From Ructibacterium sp965146665 (lineage in GTDB: Bacteria > Bacillota > Clostridia > Monoglobales > Monoglobaceae): 64,000 bases of DNA. The DNA is taken from assembly GCA_965146665.1 (NCBI GenBank), contig CBCTHE010000002.1, forward strand, positions 248,001 through 312,000, read 5' to 3'. The notes below the pieces were generated by a model. That model ran no database searches, was not told the DNA's origin, and was given only the letters and a program-made list of their open reading frames with translations. The number at the start of each line of letters is the position of its first letter. Position 1 is the first letter of the stretch. Position numbers and translations under genes: made by a program. Shown here piece after piece: positions 32,682 to 41,888 of this stretch.

Positions 32682-33305
32682 TCAGGCTCGGCGGCCGTGC
32701 AGGATGGGAGAGAGCCGTTTATAGAGCAGAAAGGTCACCACAGAGACCAGAATGCCCTTCAGCAGGTTAAACGGGGTAACGCTGAGCAGGATTACCTTGA
32801 ATTCGCTGTCCACAAAGGGCAGAATTTTCTGGCACATGGCCACAATGGCCTCCATGGGAATGCCGGAGACCTTTGTGTAAAAGGGAAACATAATGCGGTA
32901 ATTCGAGAATATGCCCATCAGAGAGAAGCACAGAGTTCCCGCAAGCATGGCCAGCAGCGCGTTTTTCCGGGTCTTGCTGCGCTTGTAGATCAGCCCGGCG
33001 GGAATCACAAAGGCACAGCCCAGCAAAAAATTGGAGAGCTCGCCGACGCCGGCGCTTTTGGTGACAAACAGATGGAGCAGGTTCTTGACCAGCTCGGTCA
33101 GCACGCCTGTCAGAGGACCAAAGGTAAAGGCCAGCACCAGAGCCGGGATGTCGGACAGATCCAGCTTGATAAATTCCGGCGCTATGGGAAGATGGAATTC
33201 CAGCAGCATCAGCACAAAGGACACCGCGGCCGCGACCGCAATGGTGACCAGCTGGCGCACCCCAATCTTCTGGGTGAGTATGTTTGTCTTGTTTTTTGTT
33301 TGCAT
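32682..33305 (-). CDS. ribU: Riboflavin ECF transporter S component RibU
   Basis: A 207-residue membrane protein with about six helices; it binds riboflavin and works with the shared energy-coupling (ECF) module encoded elsewhere. The segment LDLSDIPALVLAFTFGPLTG, followed by a Glu-Leu-x-Lys-Asn stretch, is characteristic of RibU. An FMN riboswitch and its terminator precede the gene, which confirms the vitamin. AAGGAGG lies eight bases before ATG 33305. No other rib genes are adjacent. Confidence 0.93.
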   Translation of the reverse strand: MQTKNKTNILTQKIGVRQLVTIAVAAAVSFVLMLLEFHLPIAPEFIKLDLSDIPALVLAFTFGPLTGVLTELVKNLLHLFVTKSAGVGELSNFLLGCAFVIPAGLIYKRSKTRKNALLAMLAGTLCFSLMGIFSNYRIMFPFYTKVSGIPMEAIVAMCQKILPFVDSEFKVILLSVTPFNLLKGILVSVVTFLLYKRLSPILHGRRA

Positions 33306-33403
33306 TGCAAAAACCTCCTTGAAATAAAACATAGAATGATATGATATACTTCAAACTGATGGAGGAAGCCGTGTCCGCGCCCGATTCGGCGCCGGATGAG
33401 ACG

Positions 33404-33436
33404 AAAAACCCCTGAAGCATAGGCTTCAGGGGTTTT
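33404..33436 (-). terminator. Riboswitch-controlled terminator upstream of ribU
   Basis: CCCCTGAAGC and GCTTCAGGGG arms (33409-33418, 33423-33432) with a U-run on the minus strand. The arm on the 5' side in the RNA can pair instead with the first strand of the aptamer's P1 helix. Confidence 0.92.
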
Positions 33437-33473
33437 CAACACAAAACCGGCCGCGCTGGGGCGCAGACCTGTA

Positions 33474-33581
33474 CTTCTTTCATCCAGACTTTACTGTCGG
33501 CTTCGGAGTTTCACCGAATCTGCGAGGATTTCCCCGCTCGCGGGCTATACCGCCGGTACGGAATTTCACCGGTCCCTGAAG
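33474..33581 (-). promoter_or_regulatory. FMN riboswitch (RFN element)
   Basis: Read on the minus strand it contains the invariant pieces GGTGAAATTCCGTACCGGCG, AGCCCGCGAGC, AGATTCGGTGAAACTCCG, GCCGACAGTAAAGTC and GGATGAAAG in the right order, closed by a P1 helix of CTTC and GAAG ends. Binding of FMN should favour the terminator at 33404-33436 and shut off ribU. Confidence 0.97.
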
Positions 33582-33605
33582 TTATTTAATTTTTTTCAAA
33601 TGGAA

Positions 33606-35195
33606 TTACGGCGTCTTCGGCTTGGGCGTCTCGGAGGGCGCCGGCGTCTGATAGTGGCTGGAGGTCATCTGCTCCCGCGCGACCTCTGCGCCGTCCTTTT
33701 TCACCACGCGGGTGACATAATAGGTGTTGCCGCTGCCGCTCCGCAGAATTTCCGCGGAGTAGTTCTCCGGATTATACCCCCATATGGTAAAGTTCACAAC
33801 GCCGCCGGAGGCGTCCGCCGAGATCTTGATGGGGTAACCGGTGTTGTTTTTGAACCGGAGATCCAGATAGCCCTGGGCGATGGTGGCATCCAGGCCCGGG
33901 GGCATATAGCCGACTTTGAGGCTGTGGTTGTGCCGCTCCAGAATCTCCAGATTGGCATACAGGGCCGCCGCGTATAATGTGGACGAGGGCTGGCAGATTC
34001 CGCCGCCCATACCGCTCTCCACCTTGTTCTCCACGTAGACCGGGGCCGCCTGATAGCCGTTGGCCGCAGTCCGCGGAAGAATGGTCTTGTCATAGGAAAA
34101 TTCTTCATCCGGCATGAGCTCATAGCCGTTGATGCGGTTCACGGCAAGGCGCACATTGTTGATCCGTGCCGCCGTGCCGGTGTAGTTGGTGCTGTAGCTC
34201 GCCAGTTTATCCTGATAGAGAACCTCCTGCAGAAAAGAGGCCGTGATCTCCGGCTCCGCGGTGGTAACGGCAAACACGGTGGTGTTCTCCGGCGCGGTGT
34301 CCACCGCTTCCAGTGCGGCCTTGACCGTCTCCTTCTCCACTGTGCATCTGAGCTTTTCCGGATGAATGCCCACCTTGCCGTCGTCGCCCTTTACATAATA
34401 TGCGTTCTGGGCCTCGCTGGTGAGCCAGGTATAGAATTCATTAAAATCCAGCGGCGCGGGCTTGGTGTCCTTGGGCACCATAACCACCTCTGAAAAATTC
34501 ATTGCCTTGATCTGGCGTTCCACCTCGTCAATGACAGGCTGGCGCGCTACCTTGATACCGTCCACCTCGCCGTACAGAGTCACCTGATCGGCTTCGATCT
34601 TAAAGGTGTAGCCCACGGGCTCCACCTCATAGGGGCCGGTTATGGCGTCAATGGCCTGGTTCAGCGCCACGGTGTGATAGCTGATGATGGGCTCAAGCTG
34701 GGTCCTGTGGAGTTTGTGGGCCACAAATGCTGCGGCCTTGGTCAGCAGGTTGCTCTGACTGCCCTTTGCCAGGGCATTAGCCACCACCTCCTGATTGTGG
34801 TACGCCACCTCCAAGTCGTTGACTGGGATTTCCTCTCGGGAATCCTCACAGACAAACGGGATGGTAAGATCCTTGATCTTCTCCGGAAAATATCTGTCAT
34901 TGAGCAGGGCCAGCGCCTCATCCGCCGTTTGGCCGCCAAGCTCCAGATCCCCCACATAAATATTCGGAAAAATGGTATCATATCCATTGACATACGCCGC
35001 GAAAAAACATACGGGAATCAACAGAATCAATACAACTGCTGCAATTATGATGACAGGCTTCCTGCCCCTGCCTGTCTTTTGTTCCTTGCCGGCGCGGGGA
35101 TCCCCGGCGCGGTAAGTCTTTTCGTTCCCTCCCTGCTCAGGATTTACCGTATCCTGTCCTGCGGCAGAAGAGTTCTGGTCTTTTTTTCCGGCCAT
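33606..35195 (-). CDS. VanW family cell-envelope protein
   Basis: A 529-residue protein with a charged cytoplasmic N-terminus of about 45 residues, one membrane helix (about 47-70) and a large extracytoplasmic part. Two peptidoglycan-binding-like (YkuD-associated) segments lie around 75-320, and the VanW domain occupies about 335-480 with YELMPDEEFSYD and GGGICQPSSTLYAAAL. The tail is Pro/Thr-rich. VanW proteins accompany some vancomycin-resistance clusters but are common in Clostridia without resistance; their function is unknown. ATG 35195 has GGAG seven bases upstream. Confidence 0.92.
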   Translation of the reverse strand: MAGKKDQNSSAAGQDTVNPEQGGNEKTYRAGDPRAGKEQKTGRGRKPVIIIAAVVLILLIPVCFFAAYVNGYDTIFPNIYVGDLELGGQTADEALALLNDRYFPEKIKDLTIPFVCEDSREEIPVNDLEVAYHNQEVVANALAKGSQSNLLTKAAAFVAHKLHRTQLEPIISYHTVALNQAIDAITGPYEVEPVGYTFKIEADQVTLYGEVDGIKVARQPVIDEVERQIKAMNFSEVVMVPKDTKPAPLDFNEFYTWLTSEAQNAYYVKGDDGKVGIHPEKLRCTVEKETVKAALEAVDTAPENTTVFAVTTAEPEITASFLQEVLYQDKLASYSTNYTGTAARINNVRLAVNRINGYELMPDEEFSYDKTILPRTAANGYQAAPVYVENKVESGMGGGICQPSSTLYAAALYANLEILERHNHSLKVGYMPPGLDATIAQGYLDLRFKNNTGYPIKISADASGGVVNFTIWGYNPENYSAEILRSGSGNTYYVTRVVKKDGAEVAREQMTSSHYQTPAPSETPKPKTP

Positions 35196-35441
35196 GTACT
35201 CACTCCTGATCTGTTATCATTGTATGAGAACAGCATACCACATATTTCATGAAAATGCAATGAAATCCGACAAAATCATGAAAATATCTCTTGCCCCCAT
35301 GGCTGTTCTCTGATAAATTATTTCTCGGCTGGAAATATGCGGTTTTGAATCCACATACTGGGCCGAAATTTCGGATATCTCTGTTTTTTTGCGGCCGGGC
35401 CGTGCAGAAAACAGAGACTGTGATATACATGTAGTATATGT

Positions 35442-36632
35442 TTATTGTTCGCTTAAAATGCTGGCAACAAATTGTTTTGCGGTCCGGCCGGAAAAGCCGT
35501 TGTAATTGATTTCCCAGGTAAGCGCCCGGGCGCGGATTTCATCGTTCATGGCGATGCCGCCGGCCTGCAGAAGATTTTCCACAATATTCAAATATTCATT
35601 TTGCGTGGGCGTCAGGAAGCTGAGGTTGATGCCAAACCGCGCGGACAGAGACTTGCGCTCGCTCAAGCCCTCGCTGCGGTGTACCTCGTCGCCCAGATAG
35701 CCCTCCCGTTCCGACCAGGTCTCCTTAATCAGACTCCGGCGGTTGGAGGTGGCGTAGATCAGCACATTGCTGCCGCGCATCTCCGCCTGGCCGTCCAGGG
35801 CGGATTTGAGCAGTTTATAGCTCATGTCATCCGGTTCAAACGAAAGGTCGTCTATGAAGACAATGTACTTCAAAATGTCATTTTTGATGGTGCCAAACAC
35901 CTGGGGCAGGTCGTTGAGGTGGGATTTTTTCAGTTCAATCAGGCGCAGACCGCGGTCCTTGAACAGGTTCAGGCAGGCCTTGACGCAGGAGGATTTTCCC
36001 GTCCCGCTGCTGCCGGTCAGAAGCACGTCGTTGGCGGGCCGGCCGCAGACAAAGCTCTCCGTGTTGCCGATCAGCACCTTTTTCTGGTGCTGGAGCCCGG
36101 TGAGATCCTCAAATTGGATGGGGTCCGGCCGGTTGATGCCCACAAGGGTCTCGCCGGTCCATTTCAGGGCCGCGTATGCGGTGGCCGTCCCGGTCCCAAA
36201 GCTCTCCGCATGGGCCAGAATCGCCCCGCCCAGCGCCTCGTTGGACTCGCATTCGATCATGCTCTCCAGGGAGCTCACATAGCTCTGCAGTCCGGTATGT
36301 ATGGTGTCCGTGCAGATGTCGCACAGGGGCACCAGCCCCTGCCGCCGGAACAGCGCGTCCCAGTCCACGTCCATGATCCCGCTGTAGATCGCTTTCACAT
36401 CCTGACGGAGAAAATTGCGCAGGTTCGCGATGTCTGGCAGGCCGTCCTGCTCCAGCATGGCGCGCAGGACATATTCCTTGATGATGTTCTGCCCGGTCAG
36501 CCGCTGGCCGGCGTAGTCGATCAGTCCCCGGGCCGCGGTGTAATAGGCGTCCGGATCCCCGGTCTCCTGGAACCGGAGCAGGGCGGCCACAACCGGATCC
36601 TCTGTGATTTTATCAAAGATAAATAAATTCAT
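35442..36632 (-). CDS. DUF815 family AAA ATPase
   Basis: A 396-residue P-loop ATPase of the DUF815 group. Walker A GSSGTGKSSCVK lies near residue 203, Walker B-like YIVFIDDLSFE near 255, and a sensor region with YATSNRR near 296. The N-terminal ~170 residues are a less conserved helical domain. Function is not established. ATG 36632 is preferred over the TTG three codons upstream, which sits too close to the ribosome binding site. The gene follows the glycosyltransferase-CsaB gene by 40 bp and may be co-transcribed. Confidence 0.88.
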   Translation of the reverse strand: MNLFIFDKITEDPVVAALLRFQETGDPDAYYTAARGLIDYAGQRLTGQNIIKEYVLRAMLEQDGLPDIANLRNFLRQDVKAIYSGIMDVDWDALFRRQGLVPLCDICTDTIHTGLQSYVSSLESMIECESNEALGGAILAHAESFGTGTATAYAALKWTGETLVGINRPDPIQFEDLTGLQHQKKVLIGNTESFVCGRPANDVLLTGSSGTGKSSCVKACLNLFKDRGLRLIELKKSHLNDLPQVFGTIKNDILKYIVFIDDLSFEPDDMSYKLLKSALDGQAEMRGSNVLIYATSNRRSLIKETWSEREGYLGDEVHRSEGLSERKSLSARFGINLSFLTPTQNEYLNIVENLLQAGGIAMNDEIRARALTWEINYNGFSGRTAKQFVASILSEQ

Positions 36633-36672
36633 GTTTGTCAAGCCTTTCTTTCATACTCTGTAGACGGCCGTC

Positions 36673-38967
36673 TCACGCCTGGTCCAGCAGTTCCAGCGCC
36701 AGCCGCGTATTTTCTATGGCCTTGTTCTCTGACTCCTGTCCGGCGGATTTCAGCGCGGCGGTCAGGGTGTCATGCTCCGCCACAATCCGGTCCACATACC
36801 GGCAGATGGTGATGGGGTTCACATGCTCCACCGGTTCGGTGAATTCCTGGCCAATGTATCGCATGGTGGCCTCCACCTTGGGGTCGTAGGTCAGTCCGAT
36901 CACCGGGGTGCCCATCTTTGCCGCATAGATCAGGGTGTGGAGGCGCATCCCCAAAATGAACTGGGCGCCGCCCACCACGCCCAAAAGCTGGGACGGGGTG
37001 GGGTGACCCTCCAGCAGATAGCCCCGCTCCTGCATCAGGTCTAAAGTCTTCCGGGAAACGGGCAGATCCCGCGCCTCCTGCATGGGGATAAACAGCACTT
37101 CAATGCCATGCTTCTGCCTGATGTAGTCGGCCACCTGCGCCACCGTCTTTTCCAGATCCCGGTCCGCGTACCGCCAGGGCCGGATGGCAATGCCGCAGTA
37201 CGGCTTCCCGGCGGGAAGACCGGTCTTTTCCACCAGCATGGCGGATTCCTCCGGGCTGGCGGCCACCAGATTGAAGGCCGGGTCCGCCGTGACCCGGATC
37301 TCCGGGCCGTCCACGCCAAAGCGCTTGAGCTCCGCCAGGGAGGAGGGCTCCCGCAGGGTGATCAGATCCACCGCGCTGAGCACCTTCCGGATTTTTTTGT
37401 GATTGCTGTCGTGCCGGATTGGGCCAATCCCGTTGGCGTAGAGCATCACCTTGGCGCCCATCCTTTTCCCCATGCGGATGATCCCCAGATAATAGGTCAG
37501 GGATTTGTCCGAGGTGATATCCTGAATCAGACTCCCGCCGCCGCTGATCAGCAGCCGGGTCTTGCGCATATTCCAGAGGATCCGGGGGATATTGAACCTG
37601 TGAATGGCGTCAATGCCATAGATGGCCTTGGTCTCCGCCGGGTCGTTGGACAGGGCCAGAATCCGTATATCCGGGCGGTGCATGCTGAGACTGTCCACCA
37701 TGGCCTTGAGGATGGAGTCGTCCCCGCTGTTGTGGAACCCGTAGTAGCCGGAGATCATGACGTCGATTTTGCCCCGGGATTCCCGGATGGGGTTGGTCAG
37801 CAGATAAGAGTCAATGTCGTCAAATTCCTTGATGGAAACCTCGTTGATCCTGCTGTTCTTAATGATGGAAATATACATTTTGATGGCGTCGTCCGCCATG
37901 GTGTCCACAGAATAATAATTCCTGACCGTCTCCCGGGCATAGGCACCCAGCTCCGCCTGCCGCTGCGGGCCAGCCTTTAATACGGCCAGCACGTCGGTCT
38001 TTAACCGCTCCGCTGTAGTGGGACCGCATCCCCGGCAGCAGAAGTTGGTGTCAATGGCCGCCTGGAGCTTGTCCTGGTCAAAAATCCCGATATAGCCCTC
38101 GTTCCCGGCAATGATGGCGGGCTTTTCACAGGCCATGGCCTCCAGCGCGGCCCGGCTTACGCCGATAAACAGGTCGCCGCTGGCCGCAAAGCGGTTGATG
38201 TCGGTCCGGCTTCCGGTGGTGATGATCAGCCGCCGGCCCGCGGCGGAATTGACCGCCTCCGCCTCGGCGCGGACCGCCTCAAAGTCATTGCCGCCGCCCA
38301 CAATCACAATCTCCAGCGCCGGTATCTCCCGGGCCAGCTCCTCTGCGATCTCAATGAGCTTATGTGCCGCCAGGCTCCGGTCCAGATCCATCCGGCTCAC
38401 ATATATGATCCGGGTCCGGTCCGGCTGGAGTCCGAACTCCTCCGCCACGGCGGAATAGTCTGTGTCCTTGGAGAACTTCTCCAAATCAATGCCGTTGATG
38501 GTCACCCGGATATGATCCGGCACAATGCCGTAGTTGTCCGTCAGATACGCCTTGATGTCGTCGCTGACCGCCAGGCTCCGGTCGCCCCAGCGGGTCAGGA
38601 GGTTATAGGGGAAGCGGGTGGTGAATACCCAGTGGGCCGTGGTCACAAACCGGAAATGGTACCGGCTGTGCAGAAGCCCGCACAGAAAGGCCGGAATCCG
38701 GGCGTGGGCGTGGACCACGTCGATATGGTTCTCAAAGATGATCTGCTTCAGCATCCGGTAGGCGCGGCGGAGGCAAAGGGGATTTTTGCTGTGAAAGGGG
38801 ACCTTGATATGGCGGATGCCCGCCTCGGCCAGCTCCGGCTCATAGGCGCCGCCGTTGGAGGCCACCAGCACCTCAATCCCCCGCCGGGCCAAAGCCTTGG
38901 AAAGCTCCACAATATGCGTCTCCGCGCCGCCGATGTCAAGCTGCATGGTTGCCATTAAAACCCGCAT
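36673..38967 (-). CDS. GT4-type glycosyltransferase fused to CsaB polysaccharide pyruvyltransferase
   Basis: A 764-residue two-domain protein. Residues about 1-375 match GT4 glycosyltransferases: a GGAETH motif near residue 13-18, a DPDLE-type donor region replaced here by the usual GxxRxDxNRF segment, and an EAMACEKPAI stretch near 285-295. Residues about 390-755 match CsaB, which adds pyruvate to wall polysaccharide (SGYYGFHNSGDDSIL near 397; GMRLHTLIYA near 695). CsaB alone is near 360 residues, so this is a genuine fusion. It probably makes the pyruvylated polymer that anchors SLH proteins. ATG 38967 has GGAG seven bases upstream. Confidence 0.9.
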   Translation of the reverse strand: MRVLMATMQLDIGGAETHIVELSKALARRGIEVLVASNGGAYEPELAEAGIRHIKVPFHSKNPLCLRRAYRMLKQIIFENHIDVVHAHARIPAFLCGLLHSRYHFRFVTTAHWVFTTRFPYNLLTRWGDRSLAVSDDIKAYLTDNYGIVPDHIRVTINGIDLEKFSKDTDYSAVAEEFGLQPDRTRIIYVSRMDLDRSLAAHKLIEIAEELAREIPALEIVIVGGGNDFEAVRAEAEAVNSAAGRRLIITTGSRTDINRFAASGDLFIGVSRAALEAMACEKPAIIAGNEGYIGIFDQDKLQAAIDTNFCCRGCGPTTAERLKTDVLAVLKAGPQRQAELGAYARETVRNYYSVDTMADDAIKMYISIIKNSRINEVSIKEFDDIDSYLLTNPIRESRGKIDVMISGYYGFHNSGDDSILKAMVDSLSMHRPDIRILALSNDPAETKAIYGIDAIHRFNIPRILWNMRKTRLLISGGGSLIQDITSDKSLTYYLGIIRMGKRMGAKVMLYANGIGPIRHDSNHKKIRKVLSAVDLITLREPSSLAELKRFGVDGPEIRVTADPAFNLVAASPEESAMLVEKTGLPAGKPYCGIAIRPWRYADRDLEKTVAQVADYIRQKHGIEVLFIPMQEARDLPVSRKTLDLMQERGYLLEGHPTPSQLLGVVGGAQFILGMRLHTLIYAAKMGTPVIGLTYDPKVEATMRYIGQEFTEPVEHVNPITICRYVDRIVAEHDTLTAALKSAGQESENKAIENTRLALELLDQA

Positions 38968-39121
38968 ACTCATTCTCCTTCTCTCAAACAGGGATTCGTT
39001 TTTGCACTTATTTTATCATTGTATAACAGTTCCCCGCCGGTGTCAATAAAAACCTTCTGCGGCCGCCGGATGGCCCAAACAAAAAATTTCTAAATCTCCT
39101 GGAGGATTTTGGCGAAAGCAG

Positions 39122-39150
39122 TTGACGTTTTCAGAATTTCAGTATATAAT
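39122..39150 (+). promoter_or_regulatory. Promoter of serC-serA-rnpB
   Basis: TTGACG (39122-39127), 17-bp spacer, TATAAT (39145-39150). A leader of about 110 nt follows with a small CCCG/CGGG hairpin. Confidence 0.8.
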
Positions 39151-39268
39151 ATATAAGTTCATTCTAAACAGAACGTACCGAAGTTATGTTGTCCCCGCAT
39201 GCAGTCGGGCATAGAATATGATGGTTGGGCGTATCATGAAAGTATCAATGAATTTGGAGGAATTTATC

Positions 39269-40348
39269 ATGAGCAGAGTTTACAATTTTTCAGCGGGTCC
39301 TTCCATGCTTCCCCTGGAGGTTCTGGAACGGGCACAGAAGGAGATGCTGGACTGCAACGGCAGCGGACAGTCCGTCATGGAGATGAGCCACCGCTCCAAG
39401 GAGTATCAGGCCATTATTGACGAGGCGGAGGCACTGCTCCGGGAGATCATGAACATCCCGGACAACTATAAGGTACTGTTCCTGCAGGGCGGCGCGTCGA
39501 CCCAGTTCGCAATGATACCGCTGAACCTGGGGAACAAGAACAGAAAGGCTGATTATGTCATCACGGGCCAGTGGGCGAAAAAGGCTTTTGCAGAGGGCAA
39601 GCGCTATCTGGAAGCCCATGACATTGCCTCCAGCGCGGACAAAACCTTCTCTTACCTCCCCAAGGTTGATCAATCCATGCTGACCCCGGGCGCTGACTTC
39701 GTACATATCACATACAACAACACCATCTACGGCACCCACTTCAACACCATGCCGGACTTCGGCGACGCCGTGGTGGTCAGCGACATGTCCTCCTGTATCC
39801 TCTCTGAGGAGGTGGATATCAGCAAATTCGGCCTGATCTATGCCGGCGCCCAGAAGAATATGGGCCCCGCCGGTGTGACCGTTGTCATCATCCGCGAGGA
39901 TCTGATTGGCGGCGCCATGGATATTACGCCCACCATGCTCAACTATGAGACCCATTCCGCCAACGGCTCCATGTTCAACACCCCGCCGACCTATGGCATC
40001 TATATCTGCAAGCTGGTCTACGAATGGATTAAAAATATGGGCGGTATCCAGATGATGCATGAGAAGAACGTGGAAAAGGCAGAGATCCTGTACAGTTTCC
40101 TGGACAATTCAAAGATGTTCAAGGGTACCGTGGTGCCTGAGGACCGCTCTCTGATGAACGTACCCTTTGTGACGGATTCCGAGGAGCTGAACGCCAAGTT
40201 CATCGCCGAGGCAAAGGCAAAGGGCTTCGTAAACCTGAAGGGCCACAGAAGCGTAGGCGGTATGCGCGCCAGCATCTATAACGCCATGCCCCGCGAGGGT
40301 GTGGAAGCGCTGGTCGCCTTCATGAAAGAATTTGAAGCCAATAACTAA
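39269..40348 (+). CDS. serC: Phosphoserine aminotransferase
   Basis: A 359-residue PLP enzyme converting 3-phosphohydroxypyruvate and glutamate to phosphoserine and 2-oxoglutarate. The family start NFSAGPSMLP, the phosphate-contacting SHRSKE near residue 44, GGAS near 73 and the PLP lysine in GAQKNMGPAGVT near 195 are present. ATG 39269 follows GGAGG. It is the first gene of a serine synthesis pair with serA 25 bp downstream; a separate phosphoserine phosphatase is not in the window. Confidence 0.97.
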   Translation: MSRVYNFSAGPSMLPLEVLERAQKEMLDCNGSGQSVMEMSHRSKEYQAIIDEAEALLREIMNIPDNYKVLFLQGGASTQFAMIPLNLGNKNRKADYVITGQWAKKAFAEGKRYLEAHDIASSADKTFSYLPKVDQSMLTPGADFVHITYNNTIYGTHFNTMPDFGDAVVVSDMSSCILSEEVDISKFGLIYAGAQKNMGPAGVTVVIIREDLIGGAMDITPTMLNYETHSANGSMFNTPPTYGIYICKLVYEWIKNMGGIQMMHEKNVEKAEILYSFLDNSKMFKGTVVPEDRSLMNVPFVTDSEELNAKFIAEAKAKGFVNLKGHRSVGGMRASIYNAMPREGVEALVAFMKEFEANN

Positions 40349-40373
40349 TCTATGAGGAATGGAGATTGTGAAA

Positions 40374-41534
40374 ATGTATCAGATTCAAACGTTGAATAAA
40401 ATTTCCAAAAAGGGCTTGGCCCGGCTGGGTGACAACTATACCTGCGCGGATGAGGTTGCCAATCCGGACGGCATCATCCTCCGGAGCTTTAAGATGCACG
40501 ATATGGAACTCCCCGACAGTCTGCGGGCCGTGGCCCGGGCGGGCGCGGGTGTGAATAACATCCCCATTGACAAGTGCACCGATAAGGGCGTGGTGGTCTT
40601 TAACACACCGGGCGCCAACGCCAACGCGGTGAAGGAGCTGGTTCTGGCGGCGCTCCTGCTTTCCTCCAGAAAGATCGTGCAGGGTATCGCGTGGACCAAG
40701 ACCCTGGCCGGCCAGGGCGACGCGATTTCCGGTCTGGTGGAGAAGGGGAAGTCCAACTTTGTGGGTCCGGAGATCGAGGGTAAGACCCTAGGTGTTGTTG
40801 GCCTGGGGGCCATCGGCGTGCGGGTGGCAAATGCGGCGCACCATCTGGGCATGGACGTTGTGGGCTTTGACCCGTATCTGTCCGTTGACGCGGCATGGCA
40901 CCTGACCCGGTTTGCTCACAAGGCGAACGACCTGCAGACCCTGCTGGAAAAAGCGGATTATATCACCGTCCACGTTCCCGCCACCCCCCAGACCAAGGGG
41001 ATGTTCAACTCCGAGGCCTTTGCTTCCATGAAGCCGGGCGCGCGCCTGCTGAACTTCTCCCGGGATACGCTGGTGGACGAGGACGATGTTCTGGCGGCGC
41101 TGGACAGCGGAAAGCTGGCCTGCTATGTCACGGACTTTGCCAGCGAGGCCCTGCTGAACCACGACAGCGTGATCTGCATGCCGCACCTGGGCGCCTCCAC
41201 CCCGGAGAGCGAGGAAAATTGTGCGGTCATGGCCGCGGACGAGATCAAGGACTTTTTGGAGAACGGAAATATCACCAACAGCGTGAACTTCCCTGCCTGT
41301 GACATGGGCAAGGCGGTCGGCACCCGGATCACCGTCCTGCACCGGAACGTTCCCAATATGCTCAAACAGTTTACCGACGCGCTGGCGAGCAAGAGCGTGA
41401 ACATTGAAAATATGCTCAACAAGAGCAAGGGCGACAATGCCTATACCATGATTGACATTGCCGGAAACTGCGGATCCGCCGTGGTAGCCGACATTGAGAA
41501 GATTGACGGCGTCATCAAGGTGACGGTTCTCTGA
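40374..41534 (+). CDS. serA: D-3-phosphoglycerate dehydrogenase
   Basis: A 386-residue NAD-dependent enzyme for the first step of serine synthesis. The Rossmann fold has GLGAIGVRVA near 145-155, the catalytic Arg/Glu/His set is represented by the NFSRD, DFASEAL and HLGASTPESEENCA segments, and the C-terminal ~75 residues form an ACT-type regulatory domain. GGAG lies nine bases before ATG 40374; the ATG five codons upstream overlaps the ribosome binding site. Its stop is only 14 bp before the 5' end of RNase P RNA. Confidence 0.96.
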   Translation: MYQIQTLNKISKKGLARLGDNYTCADEVANPDGIILRSFKMHDMELPDSLRAVARAGAGVNNIPIDKCTDKGVVVFNTPGANANAVKELVLAALLLSSRKIVQGIAWTKTLAGQGDAISGLVEKGKSNFVGPEIEGKTLGVVGLGAIGVRVANAAHHLGMDVVGFDPYLSVDAAWHLTRFAHKANDLQTLLEKADYITVHVPATPQTKGMFNSEAFASMKPGARLLNFSRDTLVDEDDVLAALDSGKLACYVTDFASEALLNHDSVICMPHLGASTPESEENCAVMAADEIKDFLENGNITNSVNFPACDMGKAVGTRITVLHRNVPNMLKQFTDALASKSVNIENMLNKSKGDNAYTMIDIAGNCGSAVVADIEKIDGVIKVTVL

Positions 41535-41548
41535 TTTGCCGTCAGGCG

Positions 41549-41888
41549 GCAGTAAACCAGATGGTCGCGCGTATAAGGAGTAATCCTGTATGTGAGGAAA
41601 GTCCGGGCTCCATAGGACAGGGTGCAAGCTAACGGCTTGTGGAGGCGACTCTAAGGAAAGTGCAACAGAAAGATACCGCCCGCGTCAGCGGGTAAGGGTG
41701 GAAAGGCGAGGTAAGAGCTCACCCGTTTGTATGGTGACATACGAACGCTGTAAACCCCACCTGGAGCAACGCCTGAATGGGAGGTTAAGCTGGTCCGGCG
41801 GCTCCCGAAAAGGCGGCTTGAGGCGTGTGGCGACATGCGTCCCAGATAGATGACCATCCAAGACAGAACCCGGCTTATGGTTTGCTGC
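41549..41888 (+). ncRNA. rnpB: RNase P RNA, catalytic subunit
   Basis: The RNA that cuts tRNA precursors together with RnpA (encoded at 63278-63628). Conserved core segments are present in order: GAGGAAAGTCCGGGCTCC, a CAGGGTGC stretch, GGAAAGTGCAACAGAAAGAT, GTAAACCCCACC and AACCCGGCTTATGG. The P1 ends GCAGTAAACCA and TGGTTTGCTGC pair and define the limits, giving about 340 nt. No promoter is visible in the 14 bp after serA, so it is probably processed from the serCA transcript or uses a promoter inside serA. A strong terminator follows. Confidence 0.95.
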
